DNA of 64,000 nucleotides from Gnetum montanum (Eukaryota > Streptophyta > Gnetopsida > Gnetales > Gnetaceae): assembly GCA_015680685.1 (NCBI GenBank), contig MNCI01017633.1:210816-274815 (forward strand), read 5' to 3'. Below the pieces are notes generated by a model. It saw nothing but the letters and a program-made list of their open reading frames with translations, was not told the DNA's origin and did no database searches. Shown piece by piece: positions 1 to 9,670 of this stretch. Position numbers and translations under genes: made by a program. Every line of letters starts with the position of its first letter. Position 1 is the stretch's first letter.

Positions 1-779
1 CCCCCCCCCCCCCCCCCCCAACACACACACACAGACAGAGACCTGCGAGCCCAAATATAGATACCAAGTAACTTTTTTCACTTGGGAAATGAGTCTTTAA
101 CCACTTATGAAGCATTTTTAAGCCCCAAAAGTATAAAGTATATGAAATTACCCATTTTGAATTACAATTGTCACATTTACAATGAAATTTTACCTTAGAT
201 TTCATGGGGTGAAAGCTACATGATGAAGATTAGTTATAACAGGCAAAATTTTGTGGTGTTTCACCTTAGTCTAGATCTTTCTCATAATTATAGTTGGGAG
301 ATGTGCATTAAATAAAGGATTACAAGTGAATTAAGAGCCTTACTTTATTTTAAAATAAAATTTTAGAAGGAAAATATCTTAGCCTAGGGAAGCAAATAAT
401 AGTTATTTTGTTCTATTGTGTAGCCAACTCTTTTATATGGGAGTGTAATGTGGGGTCCTAGACTTACTAGAAAATATTAAAAGAAAATAGAAGAAGTGTA
501 GAAGAATTTTTTGGTAGAAGAATTTTAAATTAAAAGGTAAGTACAATATGATTTATTACTTCTTGAAGTAGATATGATGCCTTTAGATAAAGAAGCTCTT
601 TGTCAATTTGCAGCATATGTTCATAGTCTCTCATGTAGCATAATAACTAAATTTTTGAAGGAAATATTAGTTGCTACATGACAAAAAGAATGGTTCACAA
701 GGGAATGATTTGGCTCAAAATGGAACATTGAGATGGCTATTCTACATTGCGATATAAGGTAGCTTCCTAAAAGTATCAA
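1..779. other. Intergenic sequence beginning with a C-run and CA-rich simple repeat
   Basis: The window opens with a run of 19 C followed by a short (CA)n/(GA)n tract to about position 48. The rest is AT-rich with no frame that resembles a known protein. No promoter or RNA gene was recognised. Confidence 0.6.
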
Positions 780-1140
780 AAATAAGATACCTTTGCATAT
801 TTGGAGTAACCCAACAAGAAACATACAATTCTACCTAGACAACATTAGAGGAGGCATTAACAAAAAAGCAACTTATTTGAGCAAGATGAGGATCTCATTA
901 TTTTAGAATTAAAACAAGAAGATGAATGCAAATTCTAAGAGAAGAGAGAACCTATCATCTATGTAATCAAAGAGAAATTGAAGATGAACATAACATATTC
1001 CTGGAATGTCTTGTTCTTATGAAAAGTTGCCAAAAATGACAAATTATAGCTAGTGGTTTAATTAAGCTTTTTGAAATAGCAGCAAGAAAACTTAGTAACT
1101 TTATTGATGAAGTATTTACTACACATGCTATGTATATTTC
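780..1140 (+). pseudogene. LINE-type reverse transcriptase C-terminal zinc-finger remnant
   Basis: One forward frame, broken by two TGA codons at about 887 and 926, carries GSHYFRI, then EERTYHLCN, then IEDEHNIFLEC. The order GSH-x-x-RI ... R-x-x-x-C ... EDEH-x-x-FLEC is the signature of the cysteine/histidine domain that follows the reverse transcriptase in many LINE ORF2 proteins. No RT core or 3' tail was found nearby, so this is a short isolated relic. Alternatively it could derive from another RT-bearing retroelement with the same C-terminal domain. The call rests on motif order only. Confidence 0.45.
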
Positions 1141-1310
1141 TTATGTTTAATAGATCCTAAGGACCTTCGAATGTAATAAAAAGCATTTTAGTTTCAATTT
1201 TAGTTTCATTAAGATATGTGAATGATTTGATCATATTTTTCTATGATCAACTATTTACTTAATGTCATAATCTCTAAACCTATAATTTTACTATGTGTTA
1301 ATGAGATGTC

Positions 1311-1390
1311 AATATAGTGGTTAGCTCATTATTTGACAAGAATTTACAAGCAAGAATTTAAGAGTTCATATCACACTTGAGGCATCTTAA
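1311..1390 (+). repeat. tRNA-like SINE module, copy 1
   Basis: A pol III A-box-like stretch (TAGCTCATTATTTG, 1322-1335) is followed about 30 bp later by a B-box-like stretch (GAGTTCATATC, 1362-1372). Copy 2 repeats the same module about 95 bp downstream. It looks like a decayed tRNA-derived SINE head. No cloverleaf can be folded confidently, so it is not called a tRNA gene. Confidence 0.4.
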
Positions 1391-1410
1391 CTATTAATGA
1401 AAAAATGATC

Positions 1411-1480
1411 AAGTAGTTAGCTTACTATTTGACAAGGATTTGTAGGTAAGAGATTTATAGTTCAAGTTATATTTGAGGTA
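1411..1480 (+). repeat. tRNA-like SINE module, copy 2
   Basis: This is a diverged direct repeat of the module at 1311-1390, with the A-box-like TAGCTTACTATTTG (1418-1431), the shared TTTGACAAGGATTT block and an AGTTCAAG B-box-like segment near 1459. It ends with the same TTGAGG(T/C)AT motif as copy 1. Confidence 0.4.
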
Positions 1481-2120
1481 TTCTTATATTCATTTATAAT
1501 TATTGAGATGTATGTATAGTCAAATCATTTCATATTTCAACATTACCCAATACTCAAGTCATCATTATGTTCTATGTAAGTATGAGACACATATAGTGAA
1601 ATAATGTTTTGAGTTCTAATGTCACCATCCCATCCTCCTCCAAACATAATTTTAACATTTCATCACCTCCTAGATGGGACGTCTCTCAACATAGCATTGT
1701 AGGATTAAACTTATAATTTCTTCAACCATAAGCCACATGTTGGAATCAAGTGAATTGTATCTCATTAACATCATTCATAAATATGTAAAGTTAAATCAAA
1801 ATGAATGATACTAAATTATTTTTAATACAAGGAAATGTTGGGTTGATACCACAACCCTTATCACACAGTAGGGTATATGTGTTCTACTATAAAAGTATCC
1901 ATGACAAGGTTTCTCCATATCCATAAGTGAAGGCATGTAAGATGTTAGCAATGCTAATAACATGTTAGTGTCGTTTAATAACCTACATGAGTTGGAAAGT
2001 TTGAAATTGACTTGGAAAATCTTTAGCAAATCCATTCCTTGTTGGAAACACATATTACATATAATATTAAGGTTCTTCCAAGTCTTTCATATTAATAAGA
2101 CTACAAAATTAACTCAACTC

Positions 2121-2230
2121 ACTAAGATGTTAACCTAGTGGCAAGAATCTTGATTTGATAACTTCAAGTTATGGGTTCAATTTTGGCAAGTAATATTAAG
2201 TTATAAAGTTCTATTATATGTCTTGGGAGT
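2121..2230 (+). repeat. tRNA-derived SINE-like repeat, copy 3
   Basis: It contains GTTAACCTAGTGGCAAG (A-box-like, about 2129), then TATGGGTTCAATTTTG (B-box-like GGTTCAAT, about 2171), then AAGTTATAAAGTTCTA and a TCTTGGG tail. The same order recurs at 2505-2622, so the two are members of one dispersed family. Confidence 0.5.
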
Positions 2231-2504
2231 AAATATTATTAAGGAAATGGTATGGGTTCCTACACCCCTCCCCTCAAAAGCAAGATGAAAATAATGAAAA
2301 AATATTAATAATTCTTTTTATAGAATTAAAAATTCCCATGACACTATTATGATTGTTATATTATTACCTAAGTTCCATAAAAGTGATATGCTAATCTTAG
2401 ATCCTAATGTACATAAATATAATGTCCTACTTATTATAACTTCATGTATGCATGATAGATGGATTATATAAAATGAGGTTTCTACCCTCTACGGTTTGAA
2501 TAAC

Positions 2505-2622
2505 AATGAGTTGTTAGCCCTAGTGGTAAGACTCTTAATTTAAAAGATCTAAGTCATGGGTTTGATTCTACTGGGTAATGATGAGTTACAAAGTTCTAAT
2601 TAGACTATATATCTTGGGGTGT
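2505..2622 (+). repeat. tRNA-derived SINE-like repeat, copy 4
   Basis: The A-box-like TTAGCCCTAGTGG (2513-2525) and B-box-like GGGTTTGATTCTA (2558-2570) are spaced as in a tRNA. They are followed by GAGTTACAAAGTTCTAATTAG and TCTTGGGGTG, which match copy 3. It is the best preserved of the four modules. Confidence 0.55.
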
Positions 2623-2639
2623 ACCTATATTACAATTTT

Positions 2640-3146
2640 GGGGAAAAGGGAGGAATTTCAAACCCTAGTAAAACACATAATTATATGAAAAAAATCTACC
2701 CAATAATTCAATTAGTTTATTGGAGCACAATAGCATTTACGACTGCACAAGGGATCTTCTACTAATTCTCTTCATCACTGCTTACCCAACTTGTAGGGAT
2801 AGCCCTTTGAGTCTCTCTTTAGAAAGGTAAGGTAGCACCACCACTTCCAATTTCATCTAATTGTAATTATTCCATAATCTTACCATTGCTGTAGTTAGAT
2901 TGAGTGAAGTACCATAAATTCATCTAGAAGCTCAACAATCTAGTTTGATTTTCTTTTATTCCTACATGTATGTAGGATAGGTTCTTGAATTTAATATTAC
3001 TAGAAATATCCCTTGATTTTGTCTAGCTAAGCTAAATAATTAAGTCCACACATTGTACGTTAGATGGATAATAAATATAGGGATGCCATAAAATAATCAT
3101 TTTTCCTTTTCTTTTGATCTCTAGATTAGAACTTCATTAAAAGTAG
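2640..3146. other. Intergenic sequence, no feature recognised
   Basis: AT-rich sequence between the SINE-like repeats and the left LTR of element A. The five bases just before the LTR (AGTAG) do not match the five after the right LTR. Confidence 0.5.
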
Positions 3147-3154
3147 TGATGAGA

Positions 3155-3237
3155 CACGATTCGCATGAGCCGCAATATCGTGTACGCGATATCGCATCCC
3201 CTACGATATCACGTACGCAATATTGCGGTCCGTCACC
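3155..3237 (+). promoter_or_regulatory. CpG-rich palindrome cluster upstream of TATA (element A 5' LTR)
   Basis: Short palindromic words are packed here: GCGATATCGC (3186-3195), CGATATC, CGTACG and GCAATATTGC. The same cluster sits just upstream of the TATA box in the other A/B LTRs. It could be a transcription-factor site array or a hairpin. The role is inferred from position only. Confidence 0.4.
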
Positions 3238-3242
3238 AAATC

Positions 3243-3250
3243 TATAAATA
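3243..3250 (+). promoter_or_regulatory. TATA box, element A 5' LTR
   Basis: TATAAATA within TCTATAAATAAGAGG, conserved in all A/B LTRs. It is expected to place the start of the element RNA roughly 30 bp downstream. Confidence 0.65.
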
Positions 3251-4164
3251 AGAGGCAGCACTCCCCTTATTTCCCATCCTAGTTTAGAAGTAGGGAAACT
3301 CTGGCAGTTTGATCACTCCAGAGATAGAATATTTTCCATGTGCCCACAGTAGGAGTTCCAAAGTGAACAGATCTTTATTTGAGCAACATTGTACTTGAAC
3401 ACAAGTTGTGTATGGTAATAAAGATGAGCTTTCTGGATAAACCTTACAGTGCATGGAATAGGATTTTATTTATTGTTTTCTCTCTCACCATTAAACTCCT
3501 AGAATGCAAAATGAGTACGACTTGATTACGAGCATCTAAGGATGTGTACGGATAGTCAAGGAATCGGCTGCTCATCGCATGTGGTATGAGTACGACTTGA
3601 TTACAAGCATCTCGTGTAACTACTTGGTAACCCAATGGTGTATTTAGGATTTGCGCTTGGTAATCCCAGTGGTAGTCCCAAATGTGTATGGTTAGTCAAG
3701 GAATCAGCTGCTCATCGCACTTAGGCTAGATAGATTCTCTCAACCCTTTCCTCCTAGTTAGGTGCCTCCGTACAACCACTTCGAGCACATGCATTACGCG
3801 TGGTGATCCCAGCAACGATTAGCGTTTGGTAGCCACGGTTGCATCGGTTCAGGGTATGTATGGTAAGTGGGAACGGATGCTGACGCTAGGTAATTTAGAC
3901 TTAGTCATCAGTTAAAGTTAGTTAGTTTCTCAACCCTTCACCTAAATAGCATAAGAGAAAAAGATAAAAGATATAAAAATCATATATCTCGGACTTACTT
4001 AACCATACACCTGACAAGCACAAGTAAGTCTTGGAAGATAACGAATGATTAACCCTAAGTGTTCCATGGGGCATGTAGGCACTTAGTCTACGGAGTTCGA
4101 CTAGATCGCGCGTGCTACACTTGTTTCGTATGGTTGAGTGTAGGGGTACCTCGCCACTCATCAT

Positions 4165-4182
4165 TGACACCGTTGTCAGGGA
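4165..4182 (+). other. Primer-binding site, tRNA-Asp type
   Basis: One base after the LTR, TGACACCGTTGTCAGGGA matches TGGCGCCGTTGCCGGGGA (the complement of the plant tRNA-Asp 3' end) at 14 of 18 positions. All four differences are C-to-T or G-to-A transitions. Confidence 0.75.
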
Positions 4183-4306
4183 CTAAGTGTTTGTGTGCCG
4201 AATAGAACATATAGGATATCACTCACATCGTTGGGAGCCTAAACGAACCTTCAGGTTAATCAAGATAAAAAAAATTTATAACGGTAAAATTAACACATCG
4301 ATAATA

Positions 4307-7040
4307 ATGTCTTCTTCTCATAAGAGCAACTCACCATCGAAGGACCATACATGAGATAGTCGGCAACATAAAACACATAGTCGAAATCAGCCAAGTCCTA
4401 AACAATACAAGATATTTTATACTCATCCCGATGAGTATATTCCAAGCTTTACCTTTATCCTCCATCAAGACGAACAATTGCGATGGAGAGATTTGCAAGG
4501 TAACATCGTGTTACCCCTAGATCAATCAGTCTCTCACATGCTTTTTCGTGCCTTGACACAAATAGGCATGACTAAATTATGTGCTAAATACATTGTGGAA
4601 GACTTTGATATGAGGGATTATCATCCCATAGAAGCACAACATATGAGGGACTCAAGGCAGGAGATTCAACATACACTCTTGAAGGACAAAGGTCCACACA
4701 TCCTTAGCGAAATAGGAGATGAGGAACCCCTTATAACGGGTTCTTTAGCAATGATGTTCCCCCTCCTAACAATGGTGAAGAGGTAGGGTATCAGAACCTA
4801 TGATCAATGATACATAACCATGGTTCTGATGCCCATGAACACAAACTGTTCACAAAAGGAACAACCACTCATGTTAAGGAAGAGCACTTAGATCGTCATC
4901 ACGATCGGGGCCGGAGCAACAGAAGAGAAGATAGGAAACATCATCATGGCGATGGTTCCCCTTCTTCTTCCCCTTCATCTCATTACTCAACCTCTCCTTC
5001 CACATCTGGGCGCAACCACCATGAACATAAAGGTGAGGATAAAGGTAAGAAGGACAAAAGGCCTTAACGGGAAAGTCGAGAGAGAGGACAAGGGCAAGGA
5101 CATAGGGAGAGTAGGGAACAATGCAGACATCACAAGCATCATGAAAGAGATGATCATGATGAGCCCCTATTCGCAACCCGAAGTATGCTTAACATAACGG
5201 AGGCAGTAAGAATTCCCACAAGGCATTTAAAAGATAGTCAGATCAGGCGTCTAGACACAAACAACATCCCACTATTTGAAGGGGGATACAATGTAGATCC
5301 ACAAAATCATTTACAGGCATTCCATGATGCTTAAGCCTTGCAGAATATAGAAAATGAGTGGCAAAAACTTAAGTTGTTTCCTAGGACACTCACCAAAGAA
5401 GCAGAGAGCTAGTATCAGTCCTTAGAACCGGAAACCATCAGGAGGTGGAGTACAATGCTAGAACTATTTAATGATAAGTATCAGATGTACTCTAGAGTGT
5501 CTAATTTGCATAAGAAAATCCAAGGCTGGAAGCAAGGTACTCATGAATCCTTGGATGCTTCCATGGCCTACTACTACACATTGTTACATTGTTGCCCGAG
5601 CCATGGGTATGCTCAGCGGGATCAACTTCGCCACATTGTGGATGGGCTAAGGCATGAAACTAGAAGAACCCTTGGGACTTATGCCCAAGGGAGACTCTCA
5701 CAACTTAGAGTCCATGAAGTACATAGCTTGTTGGAACAAGTAGAAAAAGAAGAAGGTGAGCTATGCAAAAGGGAAAGTGTGGAAGAATATAACTGTGATC
5801 CCTCTCTTGGAAAGAAAGGAGTGAAATTTTGGAATGAAGAGGATGAGTCACCAATCAAAGAGTTGGTGAACAGAAAGACCTACCACTTCAAAAGCTCACA
5901 ACAAAAATAGCAGCTAAGGTAGACAACGTATGGAGTTCCTTAGACTCTAAAATTAAAACTGTCTTAAAAATTATAGAAGAGTCTAAGGTAGAACAAAGTA
6001 GTGACAAAGGTAACACAAAGTGGAGAAATTTAGGCCTTGCACATAACACGGGTAAGGGAAAAATCACTAACTTTGATGTGGTTGTGGACTCTAACACAGA
6101 CGATGATGGTGGATGTGAGATCTGCCAACATGACTATCCTAAGGGATGTTGTCCAATTATCTCACATCTACAGGAGTCTGGGGTGTATGCACTTAATCCA
6201 AGACTCAACCAATGGCAAACACCCTGTAGGTTACCTTATCCCCAAGGTAACCCAAGGTAGTTCCACCAACCCTTAATGTATTATCCAAGTGGAACTCCAC
6301 CACAACCCATTGGACAACATCAGCAGTGGCAATACCCACAATCATGGGGGATGCCATTGTCAAAACATCAGTACCCTTACCAACAGCCTAACCCTTATGG
6401 ATATTATGTGTAGCAGTTAATTTCTCCAAGTGACTCTATGAGTCACACAACTCCCCACCGTCACTACCAAGTTCGAGAGTACTTCAGAAGGACTCCTTCT
6501 TCTCTGGGAGACACTCCATACCCACATCATCCTCCAAATCCATTCACACCTCTTCCACAAGTAGTTCCCATAACACCTCCTGCTTTAACAATGCAAGGGA
6601 AACTTCCTCCTCAACCGCAGCAACATCACGCTATGATAGCTGTAAATATTCAACTTGCTGCTAGTTCTAAAAAATATAAAAAGAGAAGGCCCTTCTTCAG
6701 AACCAAAAGCCTAGACAAACTCTCACAACAACAAGCNCTCCCATAACACCTCCTGCTTCAACAATGCAAGGGAAACTTCCTCCTCAACCGCAGCAATGTC
6801 NCATATACGGTTATGTTAACGCATACTGTAACTGACTGGATCAANTTGCTGCTAGTTCTAAAAAATGTAAAAAGAGAAGGCCCTTCTTCAGAACCAAAAG
6901 CCTAGACAAACTCTCACAACAACAAGCGTTTGGGCCCATGTACACTCCTCCACCATCTAACACTTCGAAGCACCCTCCAGTCCAACAGAGCTTAACATAT
7001 ATGGTTATGTTAACGCATACTGTAACTGACTGGATCAAGG
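4307..7040 (+). pseudogene. gag: gag of element A (broken)
   Basis: The start ATG at 4307 begins MSSSHKS, which is also found at the same place in element B. A TGA interrupts the frame at about 4352. Then come a YTHPDEY motif, a one-base frameshift near 4750 relative to B, an H/R/S-rich basic linker, and the retrotransposon capsid domain (about 5200-5870). The latter includes CPSHGYAQRDQLRH and TRRTLGTYAQGRL. A zinc knuckle CEICQHDYPKGCC lies near 6115-6155 (element D has the full CX2CX3HX3C form), followed by a long Pro/Gln-rich segment. The product would form the particle and bind the element RNA. It is a decayed coding region with several stops. Confidence 0.82.
6566..7038 (+). repeat. N-bounded mosaic duplication inside element A gag
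   Basis: Single N bases at 6737, 6801 and 6845 delimit pieces that duplicate nearby sequence: 6739-6800 repeats about 6566-6627, 6802-6844 repeats 6996-7038, and 6846-6927 repeats 6655-6736. Element B shows the same region once, in simple order. This looks like an assembly or consensus join, not biology. Confidence 0.75.
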
Positions 7041-7825
7041 TAGGCCACCTTCCTAGGAAACTAACTGATCCTGAGAGTCCCTTAATCTATTTACAAATCC
7101 CCGAAAATAAACCACATAGGGCTCTTCTTGACTCAGGTTCTGGAGTTAACTTAATTTCACGAGAGATGTATCACGCCTGGAACCTGCCCCAACTTAAGAA
7201 GAGAAACATTCAACTAGAGCTAGCAGACTAGTCCATCACCATTCCCTTGGGATTGGTGGAGGACATCATTACCACTGTGTGTGATTGGTCTTACCCAGCT
7301 GATTTCCTAGTGATTGAAGTTAATAACAATGAAGGGGACATCCCGATTATAATGGGAAGGGCATGGCTGAGTACAGTAGACACATGCTTTAGGATCCACA
7401 ATCTTTCCTTGGAAATCTCTAAGATAAATATTTATAGAAATATCAAGAAGAGAAAAGTTCCATGCATCACATATAGTGATTCATCAGGTGATGACATGGA
7501 GGGAATGCCTCCATGCAGCAGGTGTGCCCTTGAAACTTTGAAACAAAGATGCCTGTATGTAGCAACCACACAACCAGTATTAAACACCCCATGGTTGACA
7601 ACTACTTGAAGGAGCAACCAAATATGCATGGAACGAACTAAGGAAACCCATTCCCATAACAAAATCATATATACATTGGAATATGAGCATTGCCAACTTT
7701 CACCCCTTAATCTAAGATCATTAATTGGGAAAAGTTGGGCACTTCTTAGAAATTCAAATAGACGCTCATTATTTCAAATCTCTTCCTTTCTACTCAATCA
7801 TGGGGGAGATGGCCACCTATGCTAA
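7041..7825 (+). pseudogene. Aspartic protease and terminal tail of element A polyprotein
   Basis: A retropepsin-like domain carries the catalytic motif LLDSGSGVNLIS (DSG at 7130-7138) and, later, IPIIMGRAWLSTVD, the conserved second strand of gypsy proteases. A TAG at 7229 replaces the CAG seen in element B. Another stop lies near 7607. After the protease the frame does not enter RT. A linker of about 70 residues leads straight to ISSFLLNHGGDGHLC and a stop at 7823-7825. That terminal motif matches the sequence just after integrase in elements D and E, so PR appears joined to the last residues of the polyprotein. Confidence 0.8.
7798..7812 (+). other. Internal polypurine-tract-like site 1 (element A)
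   Basis: TCATGGGGGAGATGG, which overlaps the end of the polyprotein frame, resembles the terminal tract TCATGGGGGTA at 9671. The same site occurs in B, D and (eroded) E. Confidence 0.45.
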
Positions 7826-9318
7826 CCATATGGGGCCCTTAGTTCTTTTAAGTTTTTGTTTTACAATGTTTTTTTTACATGTTTTTGTTTTACAAAATCA
7901 TTATACTTTTCCATTTTGTGTGTGTGTGTGTGTGTATCCACCCTGTAAGTTTGTCACCCAATAAGTGTTCAGAATGATGGTATGAACTGTTTTCATATTG
8001 ATTGCTAATGTTTGGTTTTTACCTTAAGTCACAATGTTGATACTAAGGTATGTTTCTTTTGATATGGCAGGCAATGAGTTCACTCCATCCATTCCTCCAC
8101 CAAGCTCTATGGTCTCTCTCAGCTTGGAAATGTACAGTCCCCTTCTAATAAGAACTTAAATGAATCGGTGACTGGGCATTCTCAAACTAAGGAAGGACTC
8201 AAGGATTAAAAAGGGTGTGACTTCAAGGGAAGTTGATGCTTTTATGTTGGCCATTCTCTTGGGTGCTTGGATGTTTTCTTTTTGAATTTTCTTACCATTC
8301 CGATGTTACCCCAATTATCGGAAGCTGAGATAATAAAAATAAAAAGTCTTTGCATGGTGTGGTTCTCACGCATAAAAATAAAAAACAAAAAAAAACTAAG
8401 TGAGAATTCAAAGCACACCCCGTAGATGAAATAAACTTGGGCTACAAGCACTAGTTATGGAACCAAAAGTGTTCCCTCTAACTAAGGTCCTTCTCACTTT
8501 CCATTCTCTCCTTTGTTTCATCGGAATGGTGGTGACTCTTGGGGAAGGCATCCTTGTTATCTAAGTGGATGGTTTAGCTGAATGCATTGATGCAAAGTCA
8601 CTGGATGTGGTTGGTTTGAGGCCGGAGTTGGAATGAGATTTGCCAAGTTACATTAATCATGAAACCCACAAGGGGCTGTACACCACCTTGTTCTTGGGAT
8701 TCCATTCCATTTTCTTCTCTCCATCTTTCTCTCCATTATTCCCTTCATTGCCGATTGTATCATTAGTGTATATTTTGGTAGATGCATTATTTTCTTTTTG
8801 GTAAATTCTTACGGTTAAGACTTTAACTCTTGTTCTAATTGACATTCCCAAAGCCTACGAACTCTTTGAATGTGGGTTTGTCAGGGCATTAAGGGCATGA
8901 ACCTGCTTTGGGAAGAACCCACTAACATTCCTATTTGGTGCACCAGTTAACTTCTTTTCCCTAACATTTTTGCAATTAACTTTCTTTTCTTCATTACCAT
9001 CTTGACATCCATTTCATCAATGCTATGGTTGTCCCTTTTTATCTATCTTTCTTACTCTTTTCCTTTCTCCATTCTAACGCTATTGGAGGTTCGCGATTAG
9101 TCATGGGGGTACGGGGCCTGATTTTTTCAATTTTCTCCTAGCCCTGAAATTTTTGATTTTCTTCCTAACCCCTACACCTTCGGTAGTCATCATTAATATA
9201 TTTCCAAATCCATATCAGCCATACCACAACCTAGCCAATGAACTTACATTGAAGCAAGGTATCAATTACATGATGATTCATTTACCCTTGCTAATATAGG
9301 ATTGTGTTGTGTGTGTAG
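7826..9318 (+). other. Conserved 3' spacer of element A
   Basis: Non-coding region between the polyprotein stop and the short 3' ORF. It contains a (TG)n tract at 7917-7935, the block GTCTTTGCATGGTGTGGTT (8346-8364), an AATTCAAAGCACACCCC block, and GGGCTACAAGCACTAGTTATGGAAC near 8440. All are recognisable in B, D and E. A TCATGGGGGT tract lies at 9101-9110. It may hold cis-acting signals such as packaging, splice acceptor or export elements. That is an inference from its retention. Confidence 0.6.
9101..9112 (+). other. Internal polypurine-tract-like site 2 (element A)
   Basis: TTAGTCATGGGGGTAC repeats the terminal polypurine tract and its flank about 570 bp before the 3' LTR. Element B has the same site at 63001. 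Confidence 0.4.
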
Positions 9319-9543
9319 ATGGCAATCATACAACAACGGAGTTGGATCTTGAAGGAACACTTGGAATGGAGCAGCGCTGAAGCAGCTATGCAAGGAGCAA
9401 GATCGATGGTGCGCTTACGAATGGACAACAAAGGCGCAATCTTGGCATTGGTAGCAGCAACACTTCTTTCTGTCTCTCTCTTTCTCAGCTGCCAACTAAG
9501 GCTTGATGTTATTGTAATAAGGTGTTCACCCTTGTTGTCATGA
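9319..9543 (+). CDS. Short 3' ORF of the A/B family, possible single-span membrane protein
   Basis: A 74-codon open frame starting MAIIQQRSW. It has a conserved charged part (EHLEW..AEAAMQG.R.M.RLR.DN, shared with element B despite a stop and a frameshift there), then a hydrophobic stretch LALVAATLLSVSLFLS that could span a membrane. It occupies the place held by the long ORF3 in D and E. The ATG directly follows TGTGTGTGTAG, which with the upstream CTAAT resembles an intron 3' end, so it could be made from a spliced RNA or be a captured exon. I do not recognise the family. Confidence 0.4.
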   Translation: MAIIQQRSWILKEHLEWSSAEAAMQGARSMVRLRMDNKGAILALVAATLLSVSLFLSCQLRLDVIVIRCSPLLS

Positions 9544-9670
9544 ACACCAATTTTGTCAAGTCTTGTAATGATGATCCGTTCACATGTCATCCCATTAGTT
9601 TCATTCCCCTCAATAATTCCATAACTTCCTAATATTATTGTAAGGAACTCGAGGATGAGTTTTCATTCAG

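Larger units (their letters stand above)
3147..4163 (+). repeat. Element A 5' LTR
   Basis: A 1017-bp repeat that starts TGATGAGACACG, ends CCACTCATCA, and recurs at 9682-10679. It contains a TATA box, a cluster of CpG-rich palindromes upstream of it, and two copies of a segment ending GTCAAGGAATC(G/A)GCTGCTCATCGCA (about 3557-3580 and 3697-3720). It is about 240 bp longer than the homologous LTR of element B because of that duplicated segment. Confidence 0.9.

Noticed and set aside
1311-2622. Functional tRNA genes
   Set aside because: A- and B-box-like words are present but stems do not pair and there is no terminator pattern. SINE relics explain them better.
4874-5176. 100-codon minus-strand frame opposite element A gag
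   Set aside because: It is the antisense shadow of the Ser/His/Arg-rich gag linker. The same shadow appears opposite B gag (58871-59215).
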